Shown here one piece after another: positions 24,123 through 35,484 of a stretch of DNA of 64,000 bases (within the stretch, counting starts at the first letter, position 1; every line of letters begins with the position of its first letter). The position numbers were made by a program, and so were the translations under genes. The stretch comes from Fredinandcohnia aciditolerans. Its GTDB lineage: Bacteria; Bacillota; Bacilli; Bacillales; Bacillaceae_L. The stretch spans positions 62,001 through 126,000 of the forward strand of contig QGHH01000015.1 in the NCBI GenBank assembly GCA_003640645.1. The letters run 5' to 3'. The notes beneath the pieces were generated by a model. It had not been told where the DNA came from and did not search any database. It saw only the letters and a program-made list of their open reading frames with translations.

Positions 24123-24446
24123 TTAAAACACAAATCTTATTGTAGCCATACAGACAACTCCTACAATAACTGTAACTGATAAGCTCTTTGTCCATATAGC
24201 TACAATGAGAGTTGGTATAATTGCTGCAAGAACTCTCCAGTCAATTGAAAGTAATGATTCATCTTCAATAATAAAGCTATCAACGATCAGTGCGGTAAAA
24301 ATACAAATAGGGATAAATGAAAGCCATTTGATTACAACTTTGGGAAGTCCTATTTTCCTTATAACAATGAATGGAACAACTCTCGGAATAAAAGTGACAA
24401 TCGCACTACCTAATATGATTAATAATATCGATACATTCAAACTCAT
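24123..24446 (-). CDS. azlD: AzlD family branched-chain amino acid transport protein
   Basis: A 107-residue protein with four membrane segments and the AzlD phrase VTFIPRVVPFIVIRKIGLPK near the N terminus. It is the small partner of AzlC in an exporter of branched-chain amino acids and analogues. Its ATG overlaps the AzlC stop by four bases, so it is translationally coupled. Confidence 0.9.
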   Translation of the reverse strand: MSLNVSILLIILGSAIVTFIPRVVPFIVIRKIGLPKVVIKWLSFIPICIFTALIVDSFIIEDESLLSIDWRVLAAIIPTLIVAIWTKSLSVTVIVGVVCMATIRFVF

Positions 24447-25168
24447 TTGTCCTTCACCACCCCAATCGTCGCAACAATTATGGTCGATAATAGAATCGCA
24501 ATGTAGGAAGGCATAAACATACAGAGTACCAACATCGAGAGTACAACATAGGTAATAAGCAATAGATAAAACTTCAATTTACTATGTTCCATACTCTCTA
24601 ATTGTAAAACAAGTAATGCTAGAAACATCGCCGTTAATGAAAAATCCAATCCTAAAACTTCCGGATTTGAAATCCATTTTCCGAAAACAGCACCTAATGT
24701 ACATGACAAAATCCAGAAAAAATAAGCTGTTAGATTCAATCCATTCATCCAACTTGCATTAATCATTTCTCTTTTTGCAATCTTATTGGCCGCAACTCCG
24801 AATGATTCATCTGTTAAAAGGGTTCCAATCCCAATATTTTTTAAAAGAGAATAATTTTTAAAGCTCGGTGCTATCGTCATACTTAATAAAAAATGACGTA
24901 AATTCACAATAAAAGTTGTAAATACAATGACTGAAAAAGGGCTTCCTGATACAAGTAGAGCACAAATGATAAATTGTGCTGCACCAGCGTAGACTAAGAT
25001 CGATAATAAAGCAACTTCTAATATACTTAGATTGGACGCTGCCCCAACTATGCCCATCGCAATTCCTATACTGATGTACCCAATTAAAGTTGGAACGCAG
25101 TCTTTTACTCCTTGAGAAAATGATGGGAGATTTTTTTCAAACGTTATTTCATTTGCTAATTGGTTCAA
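24443..25168 (-). CDS. azlC: AzlC family branched-chain amino acid exporter, large subunit
   Basis: A 241-residue integral membrane protein. The family stretch is GISIGIAMGIVGAASNLSIL followed by YAGAAQFIICALL and NLRHFLLSM. TTG start after GGTGGTG. It is divergent from the XRE-cupin regulator, a pairing often seen for azlCD and suggestive of direct control. Confidence 0.9.
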   Translation of the reverse strand: MNQLANEITFEKNLPSFSQGVKDCVPTLIGYISIGIAMGIVGAASNLSILEVALLSILVYAGAAQFIICALLVSGSPFSVIVFTTFIVNLRHFLLSMTIAPSFKNYSLLKNIGIGTLLTDESFGVAANKIAKREMINASWMNGLNLTAYFFWILSCTLGAVFGKWISNPEVLGLDFSLTAMFLALLVLQLESMEHSKLKFYLLLITYVVLSMLVLCMFMPSYIAILLSTIIVATIGVVKDK

Positions 25169-25266
25169 CGTTACACCACCTTATGTATGCTATAGTAAAC
25201 ACGTGTCTGTTATGATGTTTAAATGTATGTTATAATGAATAGAAAAAAGAGTCAAGGAGTTTTTTA

Positions 25267-25818
25267 ATGGAATTCATTCAAGAGGTTATTGCGAATAATC
25301 TTGCCAATTTGAGAAAAAAGCGAGGACTGAGCTTAGATAACGTGTCAGAACTAACTGGGGTTAGCAAAGCAATGTTAGCCCAAATTGAAAATGGAAAATC
25401 AAATCCAACTGTCACCACTCTTTGGAAAATTGCAAACGGATTGCAAGTTTCTTTTTCAGGATTTTTAAAGGAAAATGAAAAACCACAAATTGAAAAAATA
25501 AAATTGAATGAACTTAATCCAGTCATTGATGATGATGGAAATTATTTCGTGTATTCAATCTTCCCTTTTCATCCAGAAAAAAAGTTTGAAATATTCGCTG
25601 TAGACTTAAAACCTGGTTTTAAACATGTAGCTGAAAAGCATACAGGTGAGGAGTATGTACTATTACAACGTGGAACGCTTACTCTGGAAATTCATGGGGA
25701 GAAGTTTGAGTTAAATCCTGACGAAACAATTAAATTTAATGCGAATACTGAACACATTTATATTAATTCTTCAGAAGAACTGGTCCGATTCTATACAATT
25801 ATCTATTATCCCGACTGA
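25267..25818 (+). CDS. XRE family regulator with cupin sensor domain
   Basis: 183 residues: an N-terminal HTH (about 8-62; LRKKRGLSLDNVSELTGVSK) and a C-terminal cupin (about 105-175; AEKHTGEEYVLLQRGTLTL, then FNANTEHIYINSSEE). The HTH recognition region is AMLAQIENGKSNPTVTTLWK. The cupin would bind an amino acid or related effector. It is divergent from azlCD across a 98-bp gap and probably represses or activates it. Confidence 0.9.
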   Translation: MEFIQEVIANNLANLRKKRGLSLDNVSELTGVSKAMLAQIENGKSNPTVTTLWKIANGLQVSFSGFLKENEKPQIEKIKLNELNPVIDDDGNYFVYSIFPFHPEKKFEIFAVDLKPGFKHVAEKHTGEEYVLLQRGTLTLEIHGEKFELNPDETIKFNANTEHIYINSSEELVRFYTIIYYPD

Positions 25819-25851
25819 CTTGGATGTTTTTTCTGATTAAAAAATGATAAA

Positions 25852-25880
25852 AGTTGCGTATCGTCTACGCAACTCTTTTT
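25852..25880. terminator. Bidirectional terminator
   Basis: AGTTGCGTA (25852-25860) pairs with TACGCAACT (25865-25873) and is followed by CTTTTTC. The opposite side carries A-rich sequence that gives a T-tract on the minus strand. Confidence 0.8.
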
Positions 25881-25997
25881 CAACAAGCGCTTCGATAGAG
25901 TTTAATAACTTTAAGAGTTCTTTCAAAAATTTACATTTTATTGTGATTTAGATAAATCACAGCTGTCCACTCCTTGTTCAACTTTTGAAATTAATAA

Positions 25998-26024
25998 AAG
26001 TGCCGGCCACCACGACCGACACTT
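25998..26024 (-). terminator. Intrinsic terminator
   Basis: AAGTGCCGG faces CCGACACTT with one wobble. On the minus strand TTATTAATTT follows. It ends the 26039-27724 gene. Confidence 0.65.
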
Positions 26025-26038
26025 CCTTCATCAAAATA

Positions 26039-27724
26039 TTAATTTAATCCTTGTATCACAAGAGTTTTTGCTGGTAAAAAGTCTTCACCTGTATCAATGT
26101 ATGTCACATTTACGGTATCATCTGCCTGTAAATAGATCGCCTTTGGGCTATTCTCAGATGAGATCACGTAACTTTTGTTATTATCTAATAAAAAGTAAAC
26201 AATCGTAGCATTTTCTCCCATTTCCTTATAAAACCGGACAACTTTCCCGCTAACTTGTTTTTCTTCTGCTTCCGAAGTCCCATCAACCGTTCCTCCACCA
26301 CGTTGCAAGGCTGTTTTATACAGCTTTAACGCTTCATTTGGCGTATTACCGTATACGGAAATTTCAGGATTAGCAGCTGAAACGATAAAATAGTTCTGTA
26401 AAAATCCATTCGCATCCAGTACTGGAGTTAACCAGCTTGCCTCTCCATAAAAGTTATAGAGAATAGGCATTTCACCGTCCCATTTCTTTTCTATGAATTT
26501 CTTTTCAATAATTTGAAGAGCACCTTGTGAATCCATATATGATTCTTGTAAGTTACCCGTATAATAAGTGGCCTCTCCCGTTCTTGAATTCGTGAGGGAG
26601 TAACCGAGCATCGAGTCAACGCCTTCTTTCGGACTAGTAAAATCAGTGAAATAATACATATCCCCATTTTCATCAAAAATCGGACTTACATTTGCTTCCG
26701 TCCCCTCATCTGATGGAAGTTTTACGTCGGATTTTCCAAACTTGCTGTTCCAGAAACCATTCACATAATTTCCATAATAGCTATTTTGCAAGCTAACCAC
26801 TTCTGGAGATACAGCTCCATCTATAAATGAAGGAACATCAGCTAAAGCATACATGTCTGTTTTACCTGAAGCTGGGTCTACGAGGACGATTCCGTCTACT
26901 TCAAAACCATTTCGTGCCGAAATAAATTCCCCATATGAGCGAATATAAAAGGGCTTCCCTTCCTCGTCGATTTCCAATTGAGGTTCCCCGTAAAAGATCA
27001 TATTTGGATATTTCATTCGCATATGGCGTTCAAGATTCTTATGAAAATAAGAAGATGGCGTATACGACATTTCTGTCTTCACAAACTTTGGATTATCAGT
27101 AGAATCCGTAGCACTAATCGTGAAGTATCCTGGAGTCGTATCCCCTTTCCACCACTTAAAAAAGCCCGAAAATTCGATAGGCGCTATATACACATACTTG
27201 TTGTTTACCTTTTGGATTTGCAAGTTTCCTAACTCATAATAACTTGTATCTGGAACTTGACCAAAGGCCTTTTTCATTTTATTTCGCGCAAACTGTGGAG
27301 GCACACTTGCCGGTGTTTTTGTTTCATCAAACACTTCAATCTCCGTTTCCTGCGCCATGCTGGCAATTTCATATTTCTCATCCGCATTAAAGAGGAAAGC
27401 CGTTCCTAAATAAATACAAAAGAGAAGACTTCCTACAAATAAAGCTCCCTTGACTACTCTCTCAATCCCGGTTGCAAAGAATGCGCCAGCAGCGGTAACA
27501 AGAAGGGCGAATAGCCAAACTGAAGAAAAATTACGATCAAGATTCGTCAGATAGAAAAAAATAAATATTAGAGTGGTAAATAGAACCGCACCTAATAGGA
27601 GAAGACCTGTTTGGGGTTTAGCCTTCTTTTCCTTTTCCTTCTTGTTCGTATTCCGCAAAAATGGAAAAAGTATGAGAGTTGAAGCCAACCCTATAATAAC
27701 TGAAAATAATAATATTGATTCCAT
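26039..27724 (-). CDS. large membrane-anchored surface protein, unknown
   Basis: 561 residues. Three or four membrane segments lie in the first ~110 residues, then a long extracytoplasmic part of about 440 residues without further membrane segments. That part is rich in beta-type phrases repeated with variation: VNNKYVYIAPIEFSGFFKW, PQLEIDEEGKPFYIRSYGEF, and YWLTPVL-like DxDG pieces (DENGDMYYF, DANGFLQNYF). The end (GKVVRFYKEM and FLPAKTLVIQGLN) looks like an OB-like fold. I do not recognise the family. The start is ATG 27724 because AAAGGAG lies five bases upstream; TTG 27739 overlaps it. Confidence 0.7.
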   Translation of the reverse strand: MESILLFSVIIGLASTLILFPFLRNTNKKEKEKKAKPQTGLLLLGAVLFTTLIFIFFYLTNLDRNFSSVWLFALLVTAAGAFFATGIERVVKGALFVGSLLFCIYLGTAFLFNADEKYEIASMAQETEIEVFDETKTPASVPPQFARNKMKKAFGQVPDTSYYELGNLQIQKVNNKYVYIAPIEFSGFFKWWKGDTTPGYFTISATDSTDNPKFVKTEMSYTPSSYFHKNLERHMRMKYPNMIFYGEPQLEIDEEGKPFYIRSYGEFISARNGFEVDGIVLVDPASGKTDMYALADVPSFIDGAVSPEVVSLQNSYYGNYVNGFWNSKFGKSDVKLPSDEGTEANVSPIFDENGDMYYFTDFTSPKEGVDSMLGYSLTNSRTGEATYYTGNLQESYMDSQGALQIIEKKFIEKKWDGEMPILYNFYGEASWLTPVLDANGFLQNYFIVSAANPEISVYGNTPNEALKLYKTALQRGGGTVDGTSEAEEKQVSGKVVRFYKEMGENATIVYFLLDNNKSYVISSENSPKAIYLQADDTVNVTYIDTGEDFLPAKTLVIQGLN

Positions 27725-27807
27725 ATAGACTCCTTTCAAACATTCATTACTATCTATACGAATAACTAAATAAAAAGTTTCCTTTTTTCATTCACGTAAA
27801 AAGGTTT

Positions 27808-27993
27808 GCGTATGCTTTTAGATAGATGTGCAGTATGAAGTCTTTCACAAAATCTTAAAAGAGACCAAAAATGTAATTAATATCCATTTACGCATGGTTT
27901 TTTAGTAAAAAGCCGATAAAAGCATACGTAAAATAGAATTGTGTATGCTGTTTCATAGATTGTCAGTATGAAACAATTCGCAAACTCCAAAAA
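27808..27993. repeat. Two imperfect ~50-bp direct repeats plus a 12-bp inverted repeat in a gene-free gap
   Basis: The gap 27725-28188 holds no gene I can see. GTATGCTTTTAGATAGATG-x-CAGTATGAAG..TCACAAA (from 27808) is echoed by GTATGCTGTTTCATAGATTG-CAGTATGAA..TCGCAAA (from about 27941). CGTATGCTTTTA (27809-27820) is also repeated inverted as TAAAAGCATACG (27917-27928). It could be a pair of operators or a structured RNA. Confidence 0.55.
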
Positions 27994-28188
27994 AAGGAAA
28001 AGCAATCTATATTCCCTTAATACAATACGGTGGTTAACCGACCTCCCTCTTTCATAAACGTTAAAGAATTTGACATATTTTTGCTACTCACCTGATTTTT
28101 TTATACTGAAGTTTATTTATTCATCTTTTGGATACTGTATTTAATAGGATTTGATTAAACCTATTTAATATCCTCTGGGGGAATTATC

Positions 28189-28383
28189 GTGAAAAAGAAA
28201 TTTTTACTTTTTATTAATGTGATTATTACAGTTCTATTGCTTATTGGATGTGCTCCACCCAAAGAAGAATCAGATAATAAATCAAAAGTTCACACTCAAA
28301 ATGATAAAAACAATAATCAGAATATCAAATTAAAAGTGGGCGATGAGGAAGATGATAAGAAAGAAAAGGAAAAAAAAGAGTAG
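28189..28383 (+). CDS. small lipoprotein
   Basis: 64 residues with a signal peptide ending in the lipobox LLIGC (Cys at about 21). After it comes a highly charged Lys/Glu/Asp/Asn-rich tail without fold. It would be a membrane-tethered, disordered surface peptide. GTG start after GGGGG. No family recognised. Confidence 0.7.
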   Translation: MKKKFLLFINVIITVLLLIGCAPPKEESDNKSKVHTQNDKNNNQNIKLKVGDEEDDKKEKEKKE

Positions 28384-28470
28384 ACCAGGCTACGGGGATT
28401 TTTACCCTTATTTTTTCAACGCTATCACTAGTTTCAAGAAATGTTCTTTGTAAAAGAGGTGTAATTAATT

Positions 28471-28752
28471 TTGGAGAATTTTCCTACTATCCATACCAAC
28501 GTTTGGGATGCTCTTATTTCAGTACCATTAGTCATAATCTTGACTCAAATTTGTAAGTGGCTTCTACCAATTCGTAAGGCTTTTATTCCTACTGTAGCAA
28601 ATGTGATTGGCTTAATTATTTCGATTTTTTTCGCTCATCGCCATCACCTTTTGGAGGGAATATTTATGGGCTTTTTTTACGGTAATGCAGCTGTTGGGGT
28701 TTATGCCTCTTTAAAAACCCAAATAAAAGCTTACAGACAAACAGAAAAATAG
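28471..28752 (+). CDS. small membrane protein, holin-like layout
   Basis: 93 residues with three hydrophobic segments (about 12-32, 40-55, 62-82) and a charged C terminus (LKTQIKAYRQTEK). It recalls small holin-type proteins, but no signature is present. TTG start after AGAGGTG. It ends 10 bases before the DUF3189 gene, so the two form an operon. Confidence 0.65.
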   Translation: MENFPTIHTNVWDALISVPLVIILTQICKWLLPIRKAFIPTVANVIGLIISIFFAHRHHLLEGIFMGFFYGNAAVGVYASLKTQIKAYRQTEK

Positions 28753-28762
28753 GGTGATATAA

Positions 28763-29275
28763 ATGCTATTTATTTATCATGATTTCGGTGGAACCCATTC
28801 CACATCGCTAGCAGCTGCTTATCATCTTAAAATCTTCAATGACCCTACGAGGATTTTAGAGAAAGATGAGATATTAGCAGTCCCTTATTTTAACAAACTT
28901 AAGAAAAAAGATGCAGGAAAATTCATTTTCCACGGTGAAGATGTTGAGGGGAATCGTGTGTATACACTTGGAAGACGTTCATCAAAACTCGTCCTCCCTT
29001 CTCTCTATCATTTCAGTGAGATCATTGTAAATCGTTATAATATTAATGAGGAAATCATTTTTTCGAATACTTCACCAGTTGTCCCTTTTGCGATGACCAT
29101 GGGCGGTTTTTTCTCGAGAGGACTAGGAATTAACTCGATAGGTGTTCCACTCCTAGTCAAAGGGGCACAGCAATGTTGTCTTCATATTTCACAACTAGTT
29201 GAAGAAACAAAAGAAATCGCAAAACATGCAAACGAACAAATTATTTCAATTGACAACAAAAAGTTTCAGGCGTAA
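28763..29275 (+). CDS. DUF3189 family protein
   Basis: 170 residues opening MLFIYHDFGGTHSTSLAAAY, the DUF3189 signature found in spore formers. A P-loop-like GGTHST sits near residue 9, and GVPLLVKGAQQC near the end. Function unknown. It is the second gene of a unit with the small membrane protein. Confidence 0.85.
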   Translation: MLFIYHDFGGTHSTSLAAAYHLKIFNDPTRILEKDEILAVPYFNKLKKKDAGKFIFHGEDVEGNRVYTLGRRSSKLVLPSLYHFSEIIVNRYNINEEIIFSNTSPVVPFAMTMGGFFSRGLGINSIGVPLLVKGAQQCCLHISQLVEETKEIAKHANEQIISIDNKKFQA

Positions 29276-29311
29276 GAAAAACCTCTTTTTCTGCGGGAAT
29301 ATACATTATTA

Positions 29312-29347
29312 AAACCATACGCTGATGTAGCGTATGGTTTGTTTTTC
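29312..29347 (+). terminator. Intrinsic terminator
   Basis: AAACCATACGC (29312-29322) pairs perfectly with GCGTATGGTTT (29330-29340), followed by GTTTTTC. Confidence 0.85.
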
Positions 29348-30461
29348 AATACAAATCAATGTCATTGAAACTATATGGATTAAATAGTTGGTATTTATTT
29401 TTTCCTTGTTGTTTTGCCTGGTACATAGCCATATCAGCACGGTTGATTAACTCGGTAGCATTTAGACCGTGTTGTGGATATAAAGCTATTCCTATACTCG
29501 ATGTAACTCTAACTCTTTTTCCAAGTATAATGATTGGAGCATTGAGACTCTCAATGATACGATTTGCAACCAATGTACTCTCTTCTTGATTTGCGCTATC
29601 CAGCAAGACAATAAACTCGTCTCCAGCTAACCTTGCCACAATACCTTTATCTGCTACACATTTCTTAAAATAATCACTAACCTGTTTTAGAAGGATATCC
29701 CCTCCATCGTGACCAAGGGTGTCATTCACTTGCTTAAAGCCATCCAAGTCAATAAACATTACCCCAAACATTTTATTCTCTTTTTTTTCAGAAGACTTTA
29801 ACAATTGGGTGAGTTGTTCCATGAAGGCTCTTCGATTAGGTAAACCCGTTAATGCATCTTCATATGCTAATCGCGTTACATTTTCAATTTCGCTCTTCTG
29901 TATCGTTATATCTCTTGCTATTAGTTCTCGTGCCAAATGTCCTTTAAAATCAATCTTAGTCGATTTAAACTCTAAATCCACTACGGCCCCATCCACTCTC
30001 TTTATTTTCACTTGCTCATTAAATTCACTATTGGGGAATTGATCTAAGTACTTTTTTAGATTTGCTATGAGTTCTTGTGAATCCTGATGAACAAACTCAC
30101 TTATGTCCCGATTAATTAGTTCACTTGTTGAATTCGAACCAAGTAAGTTTGCTCCACTTTCATTAATAAAGAGGATTTCCCCTCTATCATGAATTATGAT
30201 AGCTTCAGGAGATAATTGGACTAAACGTTTATACTGTTCTTCTTCCTCTTGTGTTTTACTAATAATTTTCTTACCTGTTAACAAAGCCCAAAACATTAAC
30301 GAAACTTCTAAAATAGGGCTGAAAAAATCCACCATTAATTCAAATATTCCCTCATCTTCAAGATGTAATATACTTATGATTGTATTATCCAAAAAATCAA
30401 ATATTGAAATTAACATAATTAATATTGAGATTATAATGATCCTTTTAGCAAACAGTTCCAT
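29346..30461 (-). CDS. diguanylate cyclase with PAS domain
   Basis: 371 residues: two membrane segments (about 6-28 and 45-62), a PAS domain (about 78-195; LSPEAIIIHDRGEILFINES) and a GGDEF domain (about 200-360). The signature is LAGDEF in place of GGDEF, a variant found in active enzymes, with DALTGLPNRRAF and FIDLDGFKQVNDTLGHDGGD intact. The RxxD inhibitory site before it is missing (DKGIVARLAGDEF), so product feedback is unlikely. It would make cyclic di-GMP in response to a signal sensed by PAS. The ATG follows AAGGGAG. Confidence 0.9.
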   Translation of the reverse strand: MELFAKRIIIISILIMLISIFDFLDNTIISILHLEDEGIFELMVDFFSPILEVSLMFWALLTGKKIISKTQEEEEQYKRLVQLSPEAIIIHDRGEILFINESGANLLGSNSTSELINRDISEFVHQDSQELIANLKKYLDQFPNSEFNEQVKIKRVDGAVVDLEFKSTKIDFKGHLARELIARDITIQKSEIENVTRLAYEDALTGLPNRRAFMEQLTQLLKSSEKKENKMFGVMFIDLDGFKQVNDTLGHDGGDILLKQVSDYFKKCVADKGIVARLAGDEFIVLLDSANQEESTLVANRIIESLNAPIIILGKRVRVTSSIGIALYPQHGLNATELINRADMAMYQAKQQGKNKYQLFNPYSFNDIDLY

Positions 30462-30481
30462 TTATTAACTCCCTTCGATCG

Positions 30482-30896
30482 TCGAGCAATAGAAAAAAAT
30501 ACCATTCTGTAATAGCATTTTTCATTGAAGTCTTATGTGAAGTATTAACATTATAACCTCAGTAATAAAAACGAGTCGACTACCAATGATTCCTATATTT
30601 ATTCCTAATTTCATAGTTAAACTAGGAATAGCTTCCTACTTTTTCAATGAACTGTTCCTTTAATAAATTGGTTTTAACAAAATTATTCGATAATCCTACG
30701 TAGATTAATATTAATAATAGAGAAAGAATGTTATGAACTTTAACTTTTTATACCTAAATGAGGATGGATAACTTTTCTAATTCTTCTACGGAAAGTCATT
30801 CTAGTACTGCGATACGTTTCCTATTCCTTTAGGAAACAGGTGTTAGGGTAAGGGTTGGTCTAAAAATGGACTAGAAAAAGAATTGTGAAAACATAG
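30482..30896. other. Gene-free gap
   Basis: No convincing gene. A 30-codon minus-strand frame from MKLGINIGIIGS lacks a ribosome binding site. Two small hairpins occur: TTCCTA..TAGGAA near 30600-30632 and GTTTCCT..AGGAAAC near 30818-30838. Confidence 0.5.
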
Positions 30897-30929
30897 TAAA
30901 AAAAACCGATTTCCACATTGGAAAATCGG
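30897..30929 (-). terminator. Intrinsic terminator of rph
   Basis: CCGATTTCC (30906-30914) pairs with GGAAAATCGG (30920-30929). On the minus strand GGTTTTTTTT follows. Confidence 0.85.
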
Positions 30930-30980
30930 CCGTTTGATTGTATAAAGTTGCATGTGTGCTGCAAAATTCAACTAAAGCGA

Positions 30981-33644
<2,664 letters not shown>

Positions 33645-33737
33645 CTATAATAAAGGTTTTATAAATGTTATAATTAAAGTAGGGAGAGTACATAAAAATG
33701 AATTTAACCCTCCATTGTTGTTAAACAATCTAAAAAA

Positions 33738-33831
33738 CGTTGCACCATTTTATGATGCAACGCTAGCTATCTTTAATAATCCCCTAATTCATCTTAGCAA
33801 ATGCCACCAAAGAAACCTTATCGCAAGATTA
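33738..33831 (-). pseudogene. Duplicated GNAT tail with its terminator
   Basis: The minus strand reads SCDKVSLVAFAKMN and stops at 33784-33786. A hairpin CGTTGCA/TGCAACG with A/T flank follows at 33738-33762. This copies the last 14 codons of the GNAT at 34455-34865 (SCDKGSLVAFAKLN) and its terminator at 34377-34402. No more of the gene is left upstream. The rest of the 33582-33928 gap shows nothing else. Confidence 0.75.
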
Positions 33832-33928
33832 GATGTGATATCTTCTTAAAGAAACCTACCCTTTAACTGTTTTAGGCTATTCAAATTAACAGCAAGATAA
33901 TTATGAAAAAAGAACATAATTTACTCTT

Positions 33929-34210
33929 TTATTTTTTATTACGATTGGTGGTTTTGTATTTTTCACCTTTGCTATCATAGGTGACCCATTCACCAACTGG
34001 TTCACCTTTTTCAAAATACCCTGAACGCTTTATTGTTCCATCGGAACGATACCATTCCCAATAGCCTTCAGGCGTATCTTCATTCATTTTACCCTTTGAC
34101 CATATTGTTTTTCCGTTTGCATGATACTTTATTGTGTATCCATCAATTACTTCCAGTTTCTTTTCCTTTACACCATTTGGGTTTTTCAAATCACAATCTT
34201 CATTTTTCAT
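33929..34210 (-). CDS. MORN-like repeat protein (YwqK type)
   Basis: 93 residues with three or four MORN-variant strands: YTIKYHANGKTIWSKGKMN, EGYWEWYRSDGTIKRSGYFE and GEWVTYDSKGEKYKT. YwqK-type proteins with these repeats are annotated as antitoxins beside LXG toxins. No toxin lies next to it here, so the role is open. GGAGG sets the ATG. Confidence 0.75.
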   Translation of the reverse strand: MKNEDCDLKNPNGVKEKKLEVIDGYTIKYHANGKTIWSKGKMNEDTPEGYWEWYRSDGTIKRSGYFEKGEPVGEWVTYDSKGEKYKTTNRNKK

Positions 34211-34376
34211 GTCTTTCCTCCGATCATATAAAAGGCTTTTTTCTAAAAAAATGATTTAAAATCATTTAAACAGTAGCCTTTTTTCTTCTATAGTTATCCT
34301 TCCCCCACAAATACTTGATATAAATAAAAGTGAGTATTTTTTTATAATAAAAGCACCTCCTTCTGAAAGGAAAAAA

Positions 34377-34402
34377 CGCTGCACCAAAATATGATGCAAC
34401 GT
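34377..34402 (-). terminator. Intrinsic terminator of the GNAT gene
   Basis: ACGCTGCA and TGATGCAACGT pair (34377-34402). On the minus strand a T-tract follows. It is copied at 33738-33762. Confidence 0.75.
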
Positions 34403-34454
34403 TTAATTGTATTTTATTTGTATACAAGATTATACAAATCTCTGAATAAATCAC

Positions 34455-34865
34455 CTAATTTAACTTAGCAAATGCCACTAAGGATCCCTTATCGCAAGAT
34501 TGGAAACCATTTTTCTCATAAAAATGTCTTACATCTGGAGCTTCTTCGGTTAATAATACTTTTTGACGAACACTTTTATATTTCTCCAGAATCTCTTGTA
34601 CCAATTGAGTAGCTATTCCTCGATTTTGATAAGCAATTAACACAAGAATATCTTGAATGTAGATAATTGTTAATCCGTCCCCAATTATACGAATTAACCC
34701 AACTAATTCATCACCGTCCCAGGCAGATACTACTTCTAACGATTGTTCAATTGCCTGTTGAAGAACATCTAAATCTTGTGTATAAGCATACCATTCTACA
34801 TCATTATATAATCGTTCAACTTGTTCTCTATTTATATTTTTATTATTCTTAAAAATTATCGGCAT
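34455..34865 (-). CDS. GNAT family N-acetyltransferase
   Basis: A 136-residue compact GNAT. Motif A is IQDILVLIAYQNRGIATQLV (Q-N-R-G-I-A) and the end is HFYEKNGFQSCDKGSLVAF. It belongs to the small YjcF/antibiotic-type acetyltransferases with a VVSAWDGDELVGLIRIIGDG core. Its ATG follows GAGGAGG. Part of its 3' end is duplicated at 33784-33831. Substrate unknown. Confidence 0.88.
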   Translation of the reverse strand: MPIIFKNNKNINREQVERLYNDVEWYAYTQDLDVLQQAIEQSLEVVSAWDGDELVGLIRIIGDGLTIIYIQDILVLIAYQNRGIATQLVQEILEKYKSVRQKVLLTEEAPDVRHFYEKNGFQSCDKGSLVAFAKLN

Positions 34866-35052
34866 TCATTTTTCCTCCTCAAAATTTATTATTTTGAAGA
34901 GTTGATCCATAATTTATCCACTGTCTTAAGCCTCCTTATGGTATGTTACCGGATGTTGTTATATTACTACTTCGACATTGCTTACACTATTCCTGCTTAC
35001 TATTTCATTTTTAGAGTATATCCTCTTGAAACAATACACCTTGTTTAAATCA

Positions 35053-35451
35053 CTATCTTGGAGCCACAAGTTCTACCTTAATTCGGTCAGGATCTTCAAA
35101 ATAAACAGCATAGTGATCCTTTCCTCCAGCCAGAGGATGTTTATCTGGATAAAGAATAGTTATTCCTTTCTCTTTTAATTTGTTCGTCATTTCATCTATG
35201 TACTCCCGTGAACTTGCATGAAAAGCTAAATGATTAAGACCTACTCGGCATCGATGATACGGATTATCTAAAAATCTGTCCTCAGCTTGGACAAAAACAA
35301 TGTATGTCTCTTCCATTTTCCAGCTTCGTCCATTTTCCCAGTCTTGAAAAGATGCGTATCCTAATTCTTCTAGAAACCAACCCCAAAAGTCTACTGTCCT
35401 ACTTAAATCTGAAACATATATCTCAATATGATGAAGTAACCCTTTTGCCAT
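35053..35451 (-). CDS. VOC family protein
   Basis: 132 residues: GLLHHIEIYVSDLSRTVDFW, then VGLNHLAFHASSREYIDEM and AVYFEDPDRIKVELVAP. His ligands are seen at residues 7 and about 73, and Glu near 127, which suggests a metal-binding member such as a fosfomycin- or glyoxalase-like enzyme. GGGGAG precedes the ATG. Confidence 0.88.
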   Translation of the reverse strand: MAKGLLHHIEIYVSDLSRTVDFWGWFLEELGYASFQDWENGRSWKMEETYIVFVQAEDRFLDNPYHRCRVGLNHLAFHASSREYIDEMTNKLKEKGITILYPDKHPLAGGKDHYAVYFEDPDRIKVELVAPR

Positions 35452-35484
35452 AAATAGCTCCCCTTATGCTTCTTCTAGTTTTTA

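Noticed and set aside
33929-34210. Toxin-antitoxin pair
   Set aside because: The MORN-like protein resembles YwqK antitoxins, but no toxin gene lies on either side.
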